A stretch of 50,234 nucleotides of DNA, taken from assembly GCA_014872785.1 (NCBI GenBank), contig WKFJ01000018.1, forward strand, positions 1-50,234, read 5' to 3'. A program made the translations under genes and the position numbers. The DNA comes from Alteromonadaceae bacterium (lineage in GTDB: Bacteria; Pseudomonadota; Gammaproteobacteria; Enterobacterales; Alteromonadaceae). Under the pieces are notes generated by a model. That model was given only the letters and a program-made list of their open reading frames with translations, had not been told where the DNA came from and did no database searches. Shown here in pieces: positions 8,072 through 18,399 of this stretch; positions within the stretch are counted from its first letter, which is position 1, and every line of letters starts with the position of its first letter.

Positions 8072-10302
8072 GGTTTGTATTCGCTCAAGAAAGTAATGAG
8101 CTCGTCGAACGGCATAGGTTTAGCGTACATGTACCCTTGCGCTTCGTCACAGCCTAACTTAAGCATATATGCCGCTTGTTCTTTTTTCTCAACGCCCTCA
8201 GCGATGGTTTTCAAACCCAGTTTTTGGCCAAGTGTAACAATTGTTTCTGCAATAAATGCCTGCTTTCCAGGCTCTATTTCATTAACAAAGGCTCTGTCTA
8301 CTTTTAGACGATCGAGCGGTAGTTGCTGCAGATAACTCATGGAAGAAAAACCTGTTCCAAAATCATCTATCGCGATTTGAATGCCACTACTCTTAAGGTC
8401 CTTAAGCGCCTCCACAACAATTTGAGGCTCATCCATTACCAAGCTCTCAGTAATTTCGAGTTCAAGATTTGCCGCTGGGATGCCAGTATCTTTCACAGTG
8501 TTTTTCACATTAGCAACAAACAGTGGATCTCTGAATTGGGGCATTGAGATGTTCACCGCCACTCGCAGTTTGTCGTGCCCCAGATCTTGTAATTGCTTAA
8601 GTTTCAAGCAGGATTCTTCTAACACCCACTCACCAATATCGATGATTAAGCCAGAATACTCGGCCAGTGGTACAAAGACTGCGGGAGAGATGTAACCGCC
8701 CTCACGATTCGGCCATCGCAATAATGCTTCCATACCAACAACTTCTTCAGTCATTAGGTCGATTTGAGGTTGGAACCACACTTCAAGACGACGATCAGCA
8801 AAATCAGACCTAAGTTGTCGAATCATTCCCAAACGCCAAGTGGTCTTTTCTTCCATTTCTGGCGCATAGTATTCGTAATTACATGTAAGGCTCTTCTTCG
8901 CTCGGTTAAGTGCTATGTTGGTTTGCTTGAGCACATTAATACCGCTTGCAGACTCTAACAACCTAGTCAGTCCGATAGTGATATTAACCGGGAGCGTATG
9001 GTCACCAGCCTTGAAAGGCACATTGAATATAGCGTCAATTTTATCAGGTGCGATATCAGCATCGGCGCCAATCAAACCAAACACGTCAGCACCGATTCGC
9101 GCCATCATGACGCGTTCGTCGAACTGATTTTGTAGTCTCTCGGAGACAGCGATTAAAAGTTTATTACCCGCTTCCTGACCCAAGCCATCGTTGATATCAG
9201 AAAAGTGGTTGATATCGATAAGCGCAATGATATCTGCGTCAAAGTCATTATCGGTTCTATTGAGATCATCAAGCATATTGATGAATTCATTTCGGTTTGG
9301 CAGTTTCGTTAGCCAATCTCTGAACGCAGCGTTACGCAATTGATGGAATAAATTGACGTTCTCATAGCCCACAGACACGCTCGACAGAAAAACTTCCAAT
9401 AACTGCCTGTCTACTTCGCTTATATCGTTGCCTGCTTGAATAAACACCGCAGCTTCATAACCGGAACTATCCATGTAAAGCACGGAGTAATCGTCCCCAA
9501 AAATGTGCTCTTTCTTTTGTAAGCACTGGGTAACTTGCATGACGATTTTATCATTGTGGATCGATTCTAAACGTTCGTTGATGTAGGACGCAAAGTCTCC
9601 TGCTGCGCCCAATACATACACACCATCTTCTTCTTTATCGAGAACAGAACCTGCTCTGGCACAGAGTACCCCACCGGCATCTAGACCAATAAGTGAGCTG
9701 ATTTGCTCCACTACGCCCTCACAAAAGCCTTTAACTGAGTGCTCCTCGAGCAAGTTAGCAGCTGAACCAATAATCTTCTCAAGACCTTTACGGCTTTGAT
9801 TGATGGTCAGAATTTGCTGATAAGAACGCAGGGAAGCGATAATTGTCGTGACTAATTTACTTCGAGTGAGCTCGGTCTTCGTTTTGTAGTCATTAATATC
9901 GTATTCTTTTATGACACTTTCTTCGGGCGCGTAACCTGGTTGACCAGTTCGTAAGATTATACGGGGTTCCTCAAGGTGCAATTCGTCACGCATTTTTTTC
10001 GCGACTTGCAACCCAGCATCATCACTTTCCATTACCACATCGAGCAGTAGCACCGCTATTTCATGACCTCGTTCGGTCAAAAACTCCAGAGCTTCGGCTC
10101 CAGAATAAGCATGGTGAAAAGTCAGGCTTTTCCCGTTTAATACTAAATCTGATAATGCCAATCGAGTAACTGAGTGAATTTCTTCATCATCATCGACTAC
10201 AAGAACATTCCAAGTTCCACTTGCCGCTTCATTTTGTTCTTGTTCTTGGTCTTCTTCATCCATGAAGATCAATTCGTCATTTTCGTAGTCAGTAGGACAC
10301 AT
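8068..10302 (-). CDS. Response regulator with DUF3369, degenerate GGDEF and EAL domains
   Basis: A 744-residue cytoplasmic signalling protein. The receiver spans about 31-155, with acidic pocket DDD37-39, phosphoacceptor Asp88, Thr119 and Lys140. DUF3369, a GAF-like region, follows at about 165-325. The GGDEF domain (about 328-480) has the signature ARIGADVF (401-408), so the active site is lost and it probably does not make cyclic-di-GMP. The EAL domain (about 495-742) keeps EALLRW (Glu525), NIS, EITES, DDFGTG (646-651), LKVDR and AEGVE, so phosphodiesterase activity is expected. No cognate sensor kinase lies nearby. A short tail with the UDG-family gene overlaps at the 3' ends. Confidence 0.93.
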   Translation of the reverse strand: MCPTDYENDELIFMDEEDQEQEQNEAASGTWNVLVVDDDEEIHSVTRLALSDLVLNGKSLTFHHAYSGAEALEFLTERGHEIAVLLLDVVMESDDAGLQVAKKMRDELHLEEPRIILRTGQPGYAPEESVIKEYDINDYKTKTELTRSKLVTTIIASLRSYQQILTINQSRKGLEKIIGSAANLLEEHSVKGFCEGVVEQISSLIGLDAGGVLCARAGSVLDKEEDGVYVLGAAGDFASYINERLESIHNDKIVMQVTQCLQKKEHIFGDDYSVLYMDSSGYEAAVFIQAGNDISEVDRQLLEVFLSSVSVGYENVNLFHQLRNAAFRDWLTKLPNRNEFINMLDDLNRTDNDFDADIIALIDINHFSDINDGLGQEAGNKLLIAVSERLQNQFDERVMMARIGADVFGLIGADADIAPDKIDAIFNVPFKAGDHTLPVNITIGLTRLLESASGINVLKQTNIALNRAKKSLTCNYEYYAPEMEEKTTWRLGMIRQLRSDFADRRLEVWFQPQIDLMTEEVVGMEALLRWPNREGGYISPAVFVPLAEYSGLIIDIGEWVLEESCLKLKQLQDLGHDKLRVAVNISMPQFRDPLFVANVKNTVKDTGIPAANLELEITESLVMDEPQIVVEALKDLKSSGIQIAIDDFGTGFSSMSYLQQLPLDRLKVDRAFVNEIEPGKQAFIAETIVTLGQKLGLKTIAEGVEKKEQAAYMLKLGCDEAQGYMYAKPMPFDELITFLSEYKP

Positions 10303-10495
10303 CTAATTATTCGCTACACATTTCAAATACAGTTGGCCTTTATTAGAGCCAAGTTACATTAACCTTATCGCAATATTTTGCAAAGAGAAACTGCTATTTC
10401 ACCGTCAGTTGAACATTAAAATAGAGTTCATTTGCTTATTTATGGTTAACTATAGATGTTAATTATCAAAATTATGAAATAAACCCGTAAAATTC

Positions 10496-11473
10496 TTGGT
10501 TTATTTCATTAAATCTTTGCGAAGAATAGCTTCCAAGGCAGTATTTGTGACCGAAATTTCGTCTGTAAAATCCAGTGTAGCGTCGCCGATTCCGAAAGAC
10601 ACATCAAAAGGAAAAGCGTCTCAAACGTCAAACACGACAAGCGAACCGGCAGCGACGACATCAAACGCGTCGGAACAGGCCAGCAGCAAAATCAGCAAAT
10701 GGTTTGCCATGGCAGGCGTAAACAGCTCTAAGTCGCTCAATGTCGATAGCGACATCAACAAGAAACTAGAAAAAAGAGAACACGTAAAGCGACAAAGGAA
10801 GTTGCAAAATCTTGAGAATGTTTTAGATAAGGCGCTAGATTTTTGCAGCGATACTGAAGCTCCGGACAATATAGATCCCGATTGGTTTTTTAATTTTGTT
10901 GAGATGGCCGAAAATATCTATTCCCCGCTGATGCAAGAGTTGTGGGGGAAGATTTTCGCAGTCGAAATCGCTAAGCCGGGCGTGTTTTCGATTAGTACTC
11001 TAAAAACTCTTAAGGAATTAACGCAGCGAGATGCTCAGACGTTTCAAACTGCGGTTGGTCTGGCCGCAAAAAAGAAAGGCGAATACAGCCCCAAAATTAT
11101 CTACGGCTTTTATCGCAAACCCAGTTTTTTCTCTATGGTGAGTATGCAAAAAAGTCAGCAACTAAACCTAGCACAATACGCCCTTCCCTATCCTGAAATA
11201 CTGTCCCTCATGGATACAGGATTAATTTACTCATCTGAAATTGAATCTGGGGAGCTAAGCATCAATCGTCGCAGTGAGTGGCGCGTCGGAGGTACCATGT
11301 TTCATTTGAGTCCAAAGCGAAGCGGCATGTTTTTAAATTATTACAAGTTCACACCTACTGGTGCAGAACTATCAAAATTGCTGGGAGCCAAAAGCAACGA
11401 GCATTACGAAAAGGATCTCTTGACGATGCTGGCAAGTGCATTTGAGGTGACAGATTTAACAGTAGAAGGCTGA
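10496..11473 (+). CDS. TIGR03899 family protein
   Basis: A 325-residue protein of unknown function matching the TIGR03899 pattern as I recall it: EKREHVKRQRKLQNLENVL, then PDWFFNFVEMAENIYSPLMQ, ELWGKIFAVEIAKPG, STLKTLKELTQRDA and, near the end, GLIYSSEIESGEL. The first 75 residues are a low-complexity Ser/Thr/Ala/Lys region unlike the rest. No signal peptide or membrane span is clear. The start is taken as TTG at 10496; another TTG at 10517 is possible, and no strong ribosome binding site is visible for either. Confidence 0.75.
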   Translation: MVYFIKSLRRIASKAVFVTEISSVKSSVASPIPKDTSKGKASQTSNTTSEPAATTSNASEQASSKISKWFAMAGVNSSKSLNVDSDINKKLEKREHVKRQRKLQNLENVLDKALDFCSDTEAPDNIDPDWFFNFVEMAENIYSPLMQELWGKIFAVEIAKPGVFSISTLKTLKELTQRDAQTFQTAVGLAAKKKGEYSPKIIYGFYRKPSFFSMVSMQKSQQLNLAQYALPYPEILSLMDTGLIYSSEIESGELSINRRSEWRVGGTMFHLSPKRSGMFLNYYKFTPTGAELSKLLGAKSNEHYEKDLLTMLASAFEVTDLTVEG

Positions 11474-11490
11474 TACCTTGTTCTAAGAAA

Positions 11491-11509
11491 AGACCGCATA
11501 TAGCGGTCT
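11491..11509 (-). terminator. Terminator of the cysJIH operon
   Basis: AGACCGC (11491-11497) pairs with GCGGTCT (11503-11509) around a 5-base loop. On the minus strand it is followed by TTTTCTT. It lies two bases after the cysH stop codon, so it would end the leftward operon transcript. Confidence 0.7.
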
Positions 11510-11510
11510 A

Positions 11511-12275
11511 TTAGATTCCATCTCCAAACTCGTGCAGTCCACACTCTCTATTGAGTCCGAAAAAGCGCGTGTCCTGCTCACTCATACCGGCTTCAAGCGG
11601 GCGAGTTGTGTGCCAATCGCCGACCGAGACATAACCTTGTTCCCACAATGGATGATAGGGTAAATTATGTCCTTCAAGGTAATAATGCACGTCTTTGTTG
11701 GTCCAATCGAGAATGGGATAAATCTTGAATTTCCCATCTACCAATTGCAACACATTTAACGTATTGCGCTGGTCTGACTGAGTACGACGTAACCCTGCAA
11801 ACCAACTCTTCACACCAAGCTCGTCTTGCGCAGCACGCATTGGTGTGACTTTATTCATGTGATTGTACTTAGCAATACCCTCTTCGCCTTTCTCCCACAG
11901 TTTCCCAAAGCGCGCTTCTTGCCATGCAGGAGATAATTGTGACCGGTAGGTTTTCAAATTCAGTGCTAGCCTTTCGGTCAACTGATCCGCGAATTGATAA
12001 GTCTCCGGAAATAAATATCCAGTATCGGTAAAAACGACAGGCACATTGGGGTACTGCTCAGTGACCAAATGCAACATCACCGCAGATTGAATACCAAAGC
12101 TAGTCGACAACATGAAGTTATGAGGCAAATTCATTAAAGCCCAACTAATGCGCTCTTGGGCTGACATTTTTTCCAGCGCTCTATTCAAGGAAACCAGTTC
12201 TTCTTTAGTTACCTGTTCCGGCACTAATTTTGAAGGCAGCACATTTTTGATTTTATCAATCGCTAAATTAGTCAT
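11511..12275 (-). CDS. cysH: Phosphoadenylyl-sulfate (PAPS) reductase
   Basis: A 254-residue thioredoxin- or glutaredoxin-dependent enzyme that reduces PAPS to sulfite. The PP-loop region reads [15 protein letters not shown], followed by [14 protein letters not shown]. The C-terminal tail carries the single catalytic cysteine in RECGLHEFG. The extra cysteine pairs of [4Fe-4S] APS reductases are absent, so PAPS is the likely substrate. Its start overlaps the end of cysI by 8 bases. It is the last gene of cysJIH. Confidence 0.96.
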   Translation of the reverse strand: MTNLAIDKIKNVLPSKLVPEQVTKEELVSLNRALEKMSAQERISWALMNLPHNFMLSTSFGIQSAVMLHLVTEQYPNVPVVFTDTGYLFPETYQFADQLTERLALNLKTYRSQLSPAWQEARFGKLWEKGEEGIAKYNHMNKVTPMRAAQDELGVKSWFAGLRRTQSDQRNTLNVLQLVDGKFKIYPILDWTNKDVHYYLEGHNLPYHPLWEQGYVSVGDWHTTRPLEAGMSEQDTRFFGLNRECGLHEFGDGI

Positions 12276-13968
12276 AAAAATCCTTCGCGGAATCTACCAC
12301 AGGTTTAATTACACCGGCGCGGATCACAAAGTCGCCAAATCTTTCATCGGCTGTTCTTTCGGTCGCCCATTTACCAATCAACATGTCCAACTCTGCAAAG
12401 ATTTCATCTTCACCAATGTTCTCTTTGTACATCTTTGGTATACGAGTTCCGCTGTAATCACCACCAATGTGCAGGTTGTATTTACCCGGGCCTTTCCCAA
12501 CTAAACCAACTTCAGCGAGCATTGCTCTGCCACAACCGTTAGGACAACCGGTAATTCTGAAAATTATCTGCTCTTCTGGCACACCATGCTTTTCAAGCAA
12601 CGCTTCGAGTCGATCTACTGACTCAGGTAAATAACGCTCTGCCTCAGCCATAGCTAGCGGACAAGTAGGTAAAGAAACGCACGCCATTGATGCTTTGCGT
12701 TGATTACTGACATCAGCCTGTTTTAGGCCATGTTGAACAGCTAACTTCTCTATAGTTTCTTTATCTTTATCGGCTACACCGGCGATAATTAAATTTTGAT
12801 TCGCCGTCATACGAAAATCGCCTTTATGGATTTTCGCAATTTCTGCACAACCTGTTTTTAAAGTTTTGCCAGGGAAATCTAAAATACGACCGTTCTCAAT
12901 AAACACAGTTAGGTGATGTTTACCGTCAATACCATCAACCCAACCTATGCGATCGCCGCGCTCTGTAAACTCATAAGGTTTGGGCTCAGCAAAACTAACA
13001 CCCGCTCTGCGCTCAACTTCAGCTTTAAACGCTTCTACGCCAACAGCTTCGAGTGTGTATTTGGTTTTGGCATTCTTTCTATTGCTGCGGTTACCCCAGT
13101 CACGTTGCGTGGTCACAACAGCTTCTGCAATAGCCAAGGTGTGATCGGTAGTAACAAAGCCAAAATCATCAGCTTTGCGTGGATAAGTGGTCTTGTCACC
13201 ATGGGTCATTGCTAACCCACCGCCAACAAGAACGTTGAATCCAACTAATTTGCCTTCTTCTGCAATTGCAACAAAGCTCAAGTCATTTGCATGCACATCC
13301 ACATCGTTTTGCGGTGGGATAACAACAGTAGTCTTGAACTTCCTAGGCAAATATTTACTGCCTAGAACTGGTTCTTCATCGGTTGTTTCAAGTTTTTCAC
13401 CATCTAACCAAATTTCGGCATAGGCACGTGTTTTCGGCAGTAGGTGCTCACTTATTTTCTTCGCCCACTCATAAGCTTCTTGATGCAGCTCAGATTGCAT
13501 TGGGTTAGACGTACACAGAACATTTCGGTTCACATCGCCAGCCGTAGCAATAGAATCAATACCGACTTTATTTAATGTCTGATGCATCAGTTTAATGTGC
13601 GGCTTAAGCACACCGTGAAACTGAAAGGTCTGTCTCGTGGTTAGTCTAATACTACCGTATGACGTGTACTCATCTGCAAACTTATCTATCGCTAACCACT
13701 GCTCAGGGTTAATGATACCGCCAGGCAGGCGAGCACGTAGCATCACATTGTGTAATGGCTCCAGCTTTTGCTTGGCGCGTTCAGGACGTATGTCTCTGTC
13801 GTCCTGTTGGTACATACCGTGAAAACGAATTAACTGGAAGTTATCGGCAGTAAAGCCACCAGTCACATCATCTTTTAAATCTTGCTCAATGGTTCCTCGT
13901 AAGAAATTACTATCACCTTTGATACGTTCATTCTCAGACGGCTTGCCTTTATTGTTACCAACACTCAT
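12268..13968 (-). CDS. cysI: Sulfite reductase hemoprotein beta subunit
   Basis: A 566-residue protein that reduces sulfite to sulfide with six electrons at a coupled siroheme-[4Fe-4S] centre. The cluster cysteines are in ACVSLPTC and TGCPNGCGR, both intact. The N-terminal half has the usual [13 protein letters not shown] and [11 protein letters not shown] stretches. Length matches E. coli CysI. Its ATG shares a base with the cysJ stop codon (TAATG), which suggests translational coupling. It works with the CysJ flavoprotein made from the gene just upstream. Confidence 0.98.
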   Translation of the reverse strand: MSVGNNKGKPSENERIKGDSNFLRGTIEQDLKDDVTGGFTADNFQLIRFHGMYQQDDRDIRPERAKQKLEPLHNVMLRARLPGGIINPEQWLAIDKFADEYTSYGSIRLTTRQTFQFHGVLKPHIKLMHQTLNKVGIDSIATAGDVNRNVLCTSNPMQSELHQEAYEWAKKISEHLLPKTRAYAEIWLDGEKLETTDEEPVLGSKYLPRKFKTTVVIPPQNDVDVHANDLSFVAIAEEGKLVGFNVLVGGGLAMTHGDKTTYPRKADDFGFVTTDHTLAIAEAVVTTQRDWGNRSNRKNAKTKYTLEAVGVEAFKAEVERRAGVSFAEPKPYEFTERGDRIGWVDGIDGKHHLTVFIENGRILDFPGKTLKTGCAEIAKIHKGDFRMTANQNLIIAGVADKDKETIEKLAVQHGLKQADVSNQRKASMACVSLPTCPLAMAEAERYLPESVDRLEALLEKHGVPEEQIIFRITGCPNGCGRAMLAEVGLVGKGPGKYNLHIGGDYSGTRIPKMYKENIGEDEIFAELDMLIGKWATERTADERFGDFVIRAGVIKPVVDSAKDFYD

Positions 13969-15788
13969 TAATACACATCCTTCTGGTAACGTTTGTTTCT
14001 GCGCAAGTCGTTGACATAATGTTCGGCTTCTTCATGTGATTTATTGCCGTGTTTCGCCACAACTGCAACCAATGCATCATTCACATCTTTTGCCATGCGG
14101 TTAGCATCGCCACACACGTAAACATGAGCACCTTCTTCGAGCCAAGCAAAAACCTGCTCACCTTCTTCTAGAATGCGATGTTGTACATAAATTTTTTCTT
14201 TTTGATCACGAGAAAACGCCAATGAAATCTTGTCCAATACGCCTTCTTTCAAAAAGCGCTGCCATTCAACTTGATACAAGAAGTCTTGTGTAAAATTGGG
14301 ATTTCCAAAGAATAACCAGTTCTTGCCTTCAGCTTCCTGCGCTTCACGCTCCTGCATGAAAGCTCTGAAAGGGGCAATACCAGTTCCTGGTCCAATCATA
14401 ATTACGGGCGTTTCACCGTTTTCAGGTAGCCTAAAGTTTTGATTAGACTCAACGTAAACCTTAACCTCTTGACCTTCTTCCAAGCGATGACCTAAAAAGC
14501 CAGACGCACCGCCTTGGTGAGTGAAACCATGCTGTTCAAACTCAACCGTGGCAACCGTTAAGTGAACTTCCTCATCGACCTCGGCTTGACTACTCGCAAT
14601 AGAGTATAATCGCGGCATCAGTGGACGCAGACTATCAACTAGTTGCTGCGCACTAATGCTGCCAGGGTAATCTAAAACAACATCGATTATCTGACGTTCT
14701 GCCAAATACTCACGAAGTGCTGATTTATCGGCAAGCAATTCATCGAGCGCTTCATTGGCAACAAATTGAGCGTATTTCTGGACAAATGTTGGGTAGCTTT
14801 GGGTCAACTCTAGCTTTTCTTTCAAAGCATCTGCGATATTAAGTGTTTCATTTTTGATTGTGACCTGCTCACTTGCATCAATAGACAAAGCGCTAAGGAG
14901 CCTTGTCACTAATACCGCATCATTTAAAAACCATACACCTAATGCATCACCAGGCTTGTACTCAATACCGGAGTCTTCCAATGAAATCTCTATGTGTCTG
15001 ATGTCTTTAACAGAATCTCTACCGGTAATTTTCTGGCTTTCGATAAGTTCCGCGGAGTACGGATTCTTTTTGGTATAAACTGCTGCATTCTCGCTAACAT
15101 CTGTGTTTGCAGCAGGAAGAGTAACACCGGGCATAGGCACAACTGAGCTTGCGGTGAACTCTTCTTTCAAAACAGAGTTAACTGCTTCGGCCCACGTTTC
15201 AGCATCTTGGTCGTAATCAACATCACAATCAACGCGTGCAGTCATTGCCGTCGCGCCAAGTTTAGCTAAACGTTCGTCAAAATCTTTGGCGGTTTGACAA
15301 AAGAACTCGTAACTCGAATCACCCAAGCCCAATACTGCGTATTTCAAGTTGTCTAATTTAGGCGCTTTTTTACTACCCAAGAATTCGTGCAATTGCACAG
15401 CGTCATCTGGCGCATCGCCTTCGCCATGTGTACTCACTAAAATAGCGATATGGGTTTCGTTTTTGATATTTTTGGGCTTGTAGTCAGCCATATTAACCAG
15501 CTTTACATCAAACCCTTTGCTCTTTGCTTGTTCCGCGTACTGCGTGGCAACTGCCTTAGCATTGCCCGTTTGCGAACCATAAAGGACTGTAAGTGTTTGT
15601 TCAGCCTTAGCTTCAACAACTGGCGCCACTGTTGCGGGTATAGCAACCTGTGCTAAGCCGGCCAAATAACCGCTAGCCCACGTAAGCTGCTGTGGAGACA
15701 AACCTGACACGGCAGCATTGAGCTGGTGCCATTCATTTTCATTTAACAAAGCGACAGGCGAATAAGCCTGAGTCGTTGAAGTAGACAT
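13968..15788 (-). CDS. cysJ: Sulfite reductase flavoprotein alpha subunit
   Basis: A 606-residue diflavin reductase that carries electrons from NADPH through FAD and FMN to CysI. The N-terminal flavodoxin domain (about 65-205) has [13 protein letters not shown] and [12 protein letters not shown]. The FAD domain has RLYSIASSQ, and the NADPH domain has [16 protein letters not shown] and ends with the characteristic DVY. The ATG at 15788 follows AAGGTTAG; a TTG two codons earlier is also possible. It is the first gene of cysJIH. A CysB site may lie upstream, but I could not identify one. Confidence 0.97.
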   Translation of the reverse strand: MSTSTTQAYSPVALLNENEWHQLNAAVSGLSPQQLTWASGYLAGLAQVAIPATVAPVVEAKAEQTLTVLYGSQTGNAKAVATQYAEQAKSKGFDVKLVNMADYKPKNIKNETHIAILVSTHGEGDAPDDAVQLHEFLGSKKAPKLDNLKYAVLGLGDSSYEFFCQTAKDFDERLAKLGATAMTARVDCDVDYDQDAETWAEAVNSVLKEEFTASSVVPMPGVTLPAANTDVSENAAVYTKKNPYSAELIESQKITGRDSVKDIRHIEISLEDSGIEYKPGDALGVWFLNDAVLVTRLLSALSIDASEQVTIKNETLNIADALKEKLELTQSYPTFVQKYAQFVANEALDELLADKSALREYLAERQIIDVVLDYPGSISAQQLVDSLRPLMPRLYSIASSQAEVDEEVHLTVATVEFEQHGFTHQGGASGFLGHRLEEGQEVKVYVESNQNFRLPENGETPVIMIGPGTGIAPFRAFMQEREAQEAEGKNWLFFGNPNFTQDFLYQVEWQRFLKEGVLDKISLAFSRDQKEKIYVQHRILEEGEQVFAWLEEGAHVYVCGDANRMAKDVNDALVAVVAKHGNKSHEEAEHYVNDLRRNKRYQKDVY

Positions 15789-15938
15789 AAACAAAACTAA
15801 CCTTATTTAACACGATGGAAAGGTTAGCTTTGAATAATCATAACGTGAAAGAATAAATCTTAATTTTTAATAACTAAAAGCAATGAAAGAATGTGAACTC
15901 ATTGAAATGTGCAGTCACCCTCTAACTAAGTCCAACTG

Positions 15939-16706
15939 CTAGAAATGCAGCTGAACTCCAGCAAATACGCCGTCAAAGTCAATATTACTGTAGATGCCAT
16001 CGACATCATCGCGTTCCATAGTGACTAATCGATAACCGAATTGAAGGCTCAAATCAGCTGCAATCGCGTCTATCAGTTCATAGCTTAATGCGACTTGAGC
16101 ATCAGTTATATTATTATCGTCTATCGCGAGATAACTAGCTTCCCCATAAATCGACCACCCAGTAAGAGGTAAACCTAGTTCAGCGCGCGAATAAAGCATA
16201 GGTATAATGACTGATAAGTCTTGTGCAGCCGAATTGGCAGAATTGGTTGCGTCAACAACGCTTACGGCGCCGTCGACCTTCTTACCATTTAAGCCAACAT
16301 CAATAGAGATTAGATCGTTGTCGAGAATTTCGTAATAAAGAATGTAGTCCGTAGTATCAATGTCAAAATTCGTGGCCAATTCAGTATTGGTAGTGAAGGT
16401 TTCCCCACCAAAGGTAAAACTGCTGTTAAGCAAAGTACTACCACTAGTACTCAACTCTGAGGTTGCGACTTTGACATTCGGTACAAACGGAATGGGGTGC
16501 TCCAATGCCAGATAGAAATTACTTTGAGTTTCGTCAGAAAAATCGAAACTAGTGAGGGTATTGCCACTGGCAAATGCACCATCAGTCTGCATTGCCCATC
16601 CTTGTGCACCGGCGTAAATACCGTAAATAACATCTGCTTGCGCAGAAAATGAAAAAGCGCTGGCAAAAGCCATCGCACTAAAAGAAGCACAGATTTTCTG
16701 TTTCAA
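15939..16706 (-). CDS. TIGR04219 family outer-membrane beta-barrel protein
   Basis: A 255-residue protein with a signal peptide (cut near AQADV at residue 25). Alternating hydrophobic strands and a final ...VFAGVQLHF ending in phenylalanine are the outer-membrane insertion signal. The opening DVIYGIYAGAQGW, and the later AELGLPLTGWSIYGEASYL, are the wording I associate with TIGR04219. Function is unknown. It starts four bases after the DUF2333 gene, so the two are probably co-transcribed. Confidence 0.8.
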   Translation of the reverse strand: MKQKICASFSAMAFASAFSFSAQADVIYGIYAGAQGWAMQTDGAFASGNTLTSFDFSDETQSNFYLALEHPIPFVPNVKVATSELSTSGSTLLNSSFTFGGETFTTNTELATNFDIDTTDYILYYEILDNDLISIDVGLNGKKVDGAVSVVDATNSANSAAQDLSVIIPMLYSRAELGLPLTGWSIYGEASYLAIDDNNITDAQVALSYELIDAIAADLSLQFGYRLVTMERDDVDGIYSNIDFDGVFAGVQLHF

Positions 16707-16710
16707 TGTT

Positions 16711-17682
16711 TTATCCTTGAACTAATAACTCAGTTAAGTCAATGAGAGCCGCATTGGCTCTGGAGATATAATTAGCCATTACCAGCGAGTGATTGGCAAC
16801 TACACCGAAACCACTACCGTTTAAGATCATTGGACTCCACACCGTTTGTTGAGTAGCTTCCAATTCTCTAATAATTTGTTGCAGGCTGATTGAGGCATTT
16901 TTCTTCTCTAGTACATCTGCGAAATCAACTTCTACCGCTTTTAGAAAGTGCAACAATGCCCAGCTAGCGCCGCGAGCTTCGTAGAAGTTATTGTCTAATT
17001 GCCACCAACTTGTTTTGATGTAATTCTGCTGCGCGGTTGGAGTGGACTGCTTCGCTGCCGGATCACCAGCTAAGTCTGTATTAATCTTGTCTTGACCTAC
17101 GCTTGCACTTAAACGTTGCGATAGGCTACCCAAACGTTTTTCCACTTGCTTTAACCAGTCTCTCAAGTTGTCAGCACGGGCGTAAAACTGGGCTTGACCT
17201 TGCGTTGGGTCTTGCAAATCTTGCATATATTCCTGAACAGCTTCTAAGCCATCGCGATATTGTGACTCGGCAGAAGGTAGTATCCAGCTACGGTGGTCGA
17301 TATTAAATTTGGGCTGAGCGGACACTAAAAACGCGTTTTCAAGAGACTGTGACTGAGAGCGACTAAAGTCTTTACGCATTGCCAAAGCTAAGTCTCGTGT
17401 CATTTCCAATACACCGAACTCCCAACTTGGCATATCGTCCATGAAAACAAATGGAGGCATTACGTCATTAGAAAGGTATCCACCTCTCTTATCAAGAAGA
17501 GTACCGCCGACTCGGTGTAGCGTTTTAGTTAAGGTCACACCGACGACAGGCTTTTCTCCGTAATTAGGCTTTACATCAAAGGTGTCAGGCTCAGAACTGA
17601 AGAAGAAGACCATGAAGGTAATGAGCAAAAAGACAACGACCAGCGATGTGATAATCCATTTTTTAGTCAAAAACTTTTCCAA
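16711..17682 (-). CDS. DUF2333 family inner-membrane protein
   Basis: A 323-residue protein with one N-terminal membrane span (residues about 9-28) and the rest probably periplasmic. It carries the DUF2333 hallmarks TLHRVGGTLLDKRGGYLSND, FVFMDDMPSWEFGVL and, near the end, ANYISRANAALIDL. Function is unknown. The likely start is TTG at 17682, preceded by GGGAG about 11 bases upstream. It heads a two-gene unit with the TIGR04219 barrel and lies just downstream of the psp genes on the same strand, about 110 bases from the last of them. Confidence 0.85.
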   Translation of the reverse strand: MEKFLTKKWIITSLVVVFLLITFMVFFFSSEPDTFDVKPNYGEKPVVGVTLTKTLHRVGGTLLDKRGGYLSNDVMPPFVFMDDMPSWEFGVLEMTRDLALAMRKDFSRSQSQSLENAFLVSAQPKFNIDHRSWILPSAESQYRDGLEAVQEYMQDLQDPTQGQAQFYARADNLRDWLKQVEKRLGSLSQRLSASVGQDKINTDLAGDPAAKQSTPTAQQNYIKTSWWQLDNNFYEARGASWALLHFLKAVEVDFADVLEKKNASISLQQIIRELEATQQTVWSPMILNGSGFGVVANHSLVMANYISRANAALIDLTELLVQG

Positions 17683-17791
17683 ACCTACAACTCCCGCTAG
17701 TTACCAAGCACTTGTTAATGTGCGAATATCTCAAATTGTCACGCTTTATGTTCGTCGATTCAAGTTTCGATACCAAACTTTACAATAAATC

Positions 17792-18118
17792 CTATTGATG
17801 AGCAGGTTTACGGCTATTGGAAAATAAATACACCAGCAATACGATAAACAAAATTGGCCAAAAAACACTTAGCCCGACAAATAAGACTCCGAAAAAAGCC
17901 GCAGCAAGACCAATAAAAACCGCGCCGAACAAACTGACCGCGATTACAAAGCCAATAAAAATGAGCAGACCGGCAACACCACAAATAACCAGAAAGTTTA
18001 CGAGAGGGTCAATTATATCAACACCGCTGAGCTGAAACACAAACCAGTGATCTGCCATTTCACCAAAGATATAAATCAACCCACAAACTATCAGAATGGA
18101 AACTAAAAAATTCTTCAT
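17792..18118 (-). CDS. Small hydrophobic membrane protein in the psp operon
   Basis: A 108-residue protein that is almost entirely hydrophobic, with probable spans near residues 3-19, 38-60, 62-82 and 84-102 and a short basic tail (NSRKPAHQ). I do not recognise a named family. It starts 24 bases after pspC and is on the same strand, so it is very probably the third gene of the pspA-pspC operon. It does not look like PspB, which is shorter with one span and a coiled coil, nor clearly like PspG. A role at the membrane in the envelope-stress response is inferred from position only. Confidence 0.65.
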   Translation of the reverse strand: MKNFLVSILIVCGLIYIFGEMADHWFVFQLSGVDIIDPLVNFLVICGVAGLLIFIGFVIAVSLFGAVFIGLAAAFFGVLFVGLSVFWPILFIVLLVYLFSNSRKPAHQ

Positions 18119-18142
18119 GGACTGCCGCTCCCAATGGTCAAA

Positions 18143-18343
18143 TTAACGAGAAGGAAGAAGTAATGTCGCTGCGATGTAAGCAATAACCAACGGCATTGGA
18201 AACATTAGAAACGCGACAACAGCGCCCAACCTAACCATCCAAGGCTCTAGACCAAAGTGCTTTGCAACCCCTGCGCATACACCTGTTACTTTTTTACGTA
18301 AGTTGTCTTTGTATAGTCTGTTGCTGTCGTATACCGTTTTCAT
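18143..18343 (-). CDS. pspC: PspC domain protein
   Basis: A 66-residue inner-membrane protein. The PspC signature is clear: KKVTGVCAGVAKHFGLEPWMVRLGAV, followed by one membrane span (about residues 37-62). It is shorter than E. coli PspC (about 119 residues) because it lacks the C-terminal periplasmic and coiled-coil part. In E. coli PspC with PspB senses envelope stress and draws PspA to the membrane. It lies 56 bases after pspA, and no pspB lies between them. Confidence 0.9.
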   Translation of the reverse strand: MKTVYDSNRLYKDNLRKKVTGVCAGVAKHFGLEPWMVRLGAVVAFLMFPMPLVIAYIAATLLLPSR

Positions 18344-18399
18344 CGTAAGCTGCTCCTAAATGATTCTCAAAACGTATGGCTCAAGTGAGTCGCCTAAAC

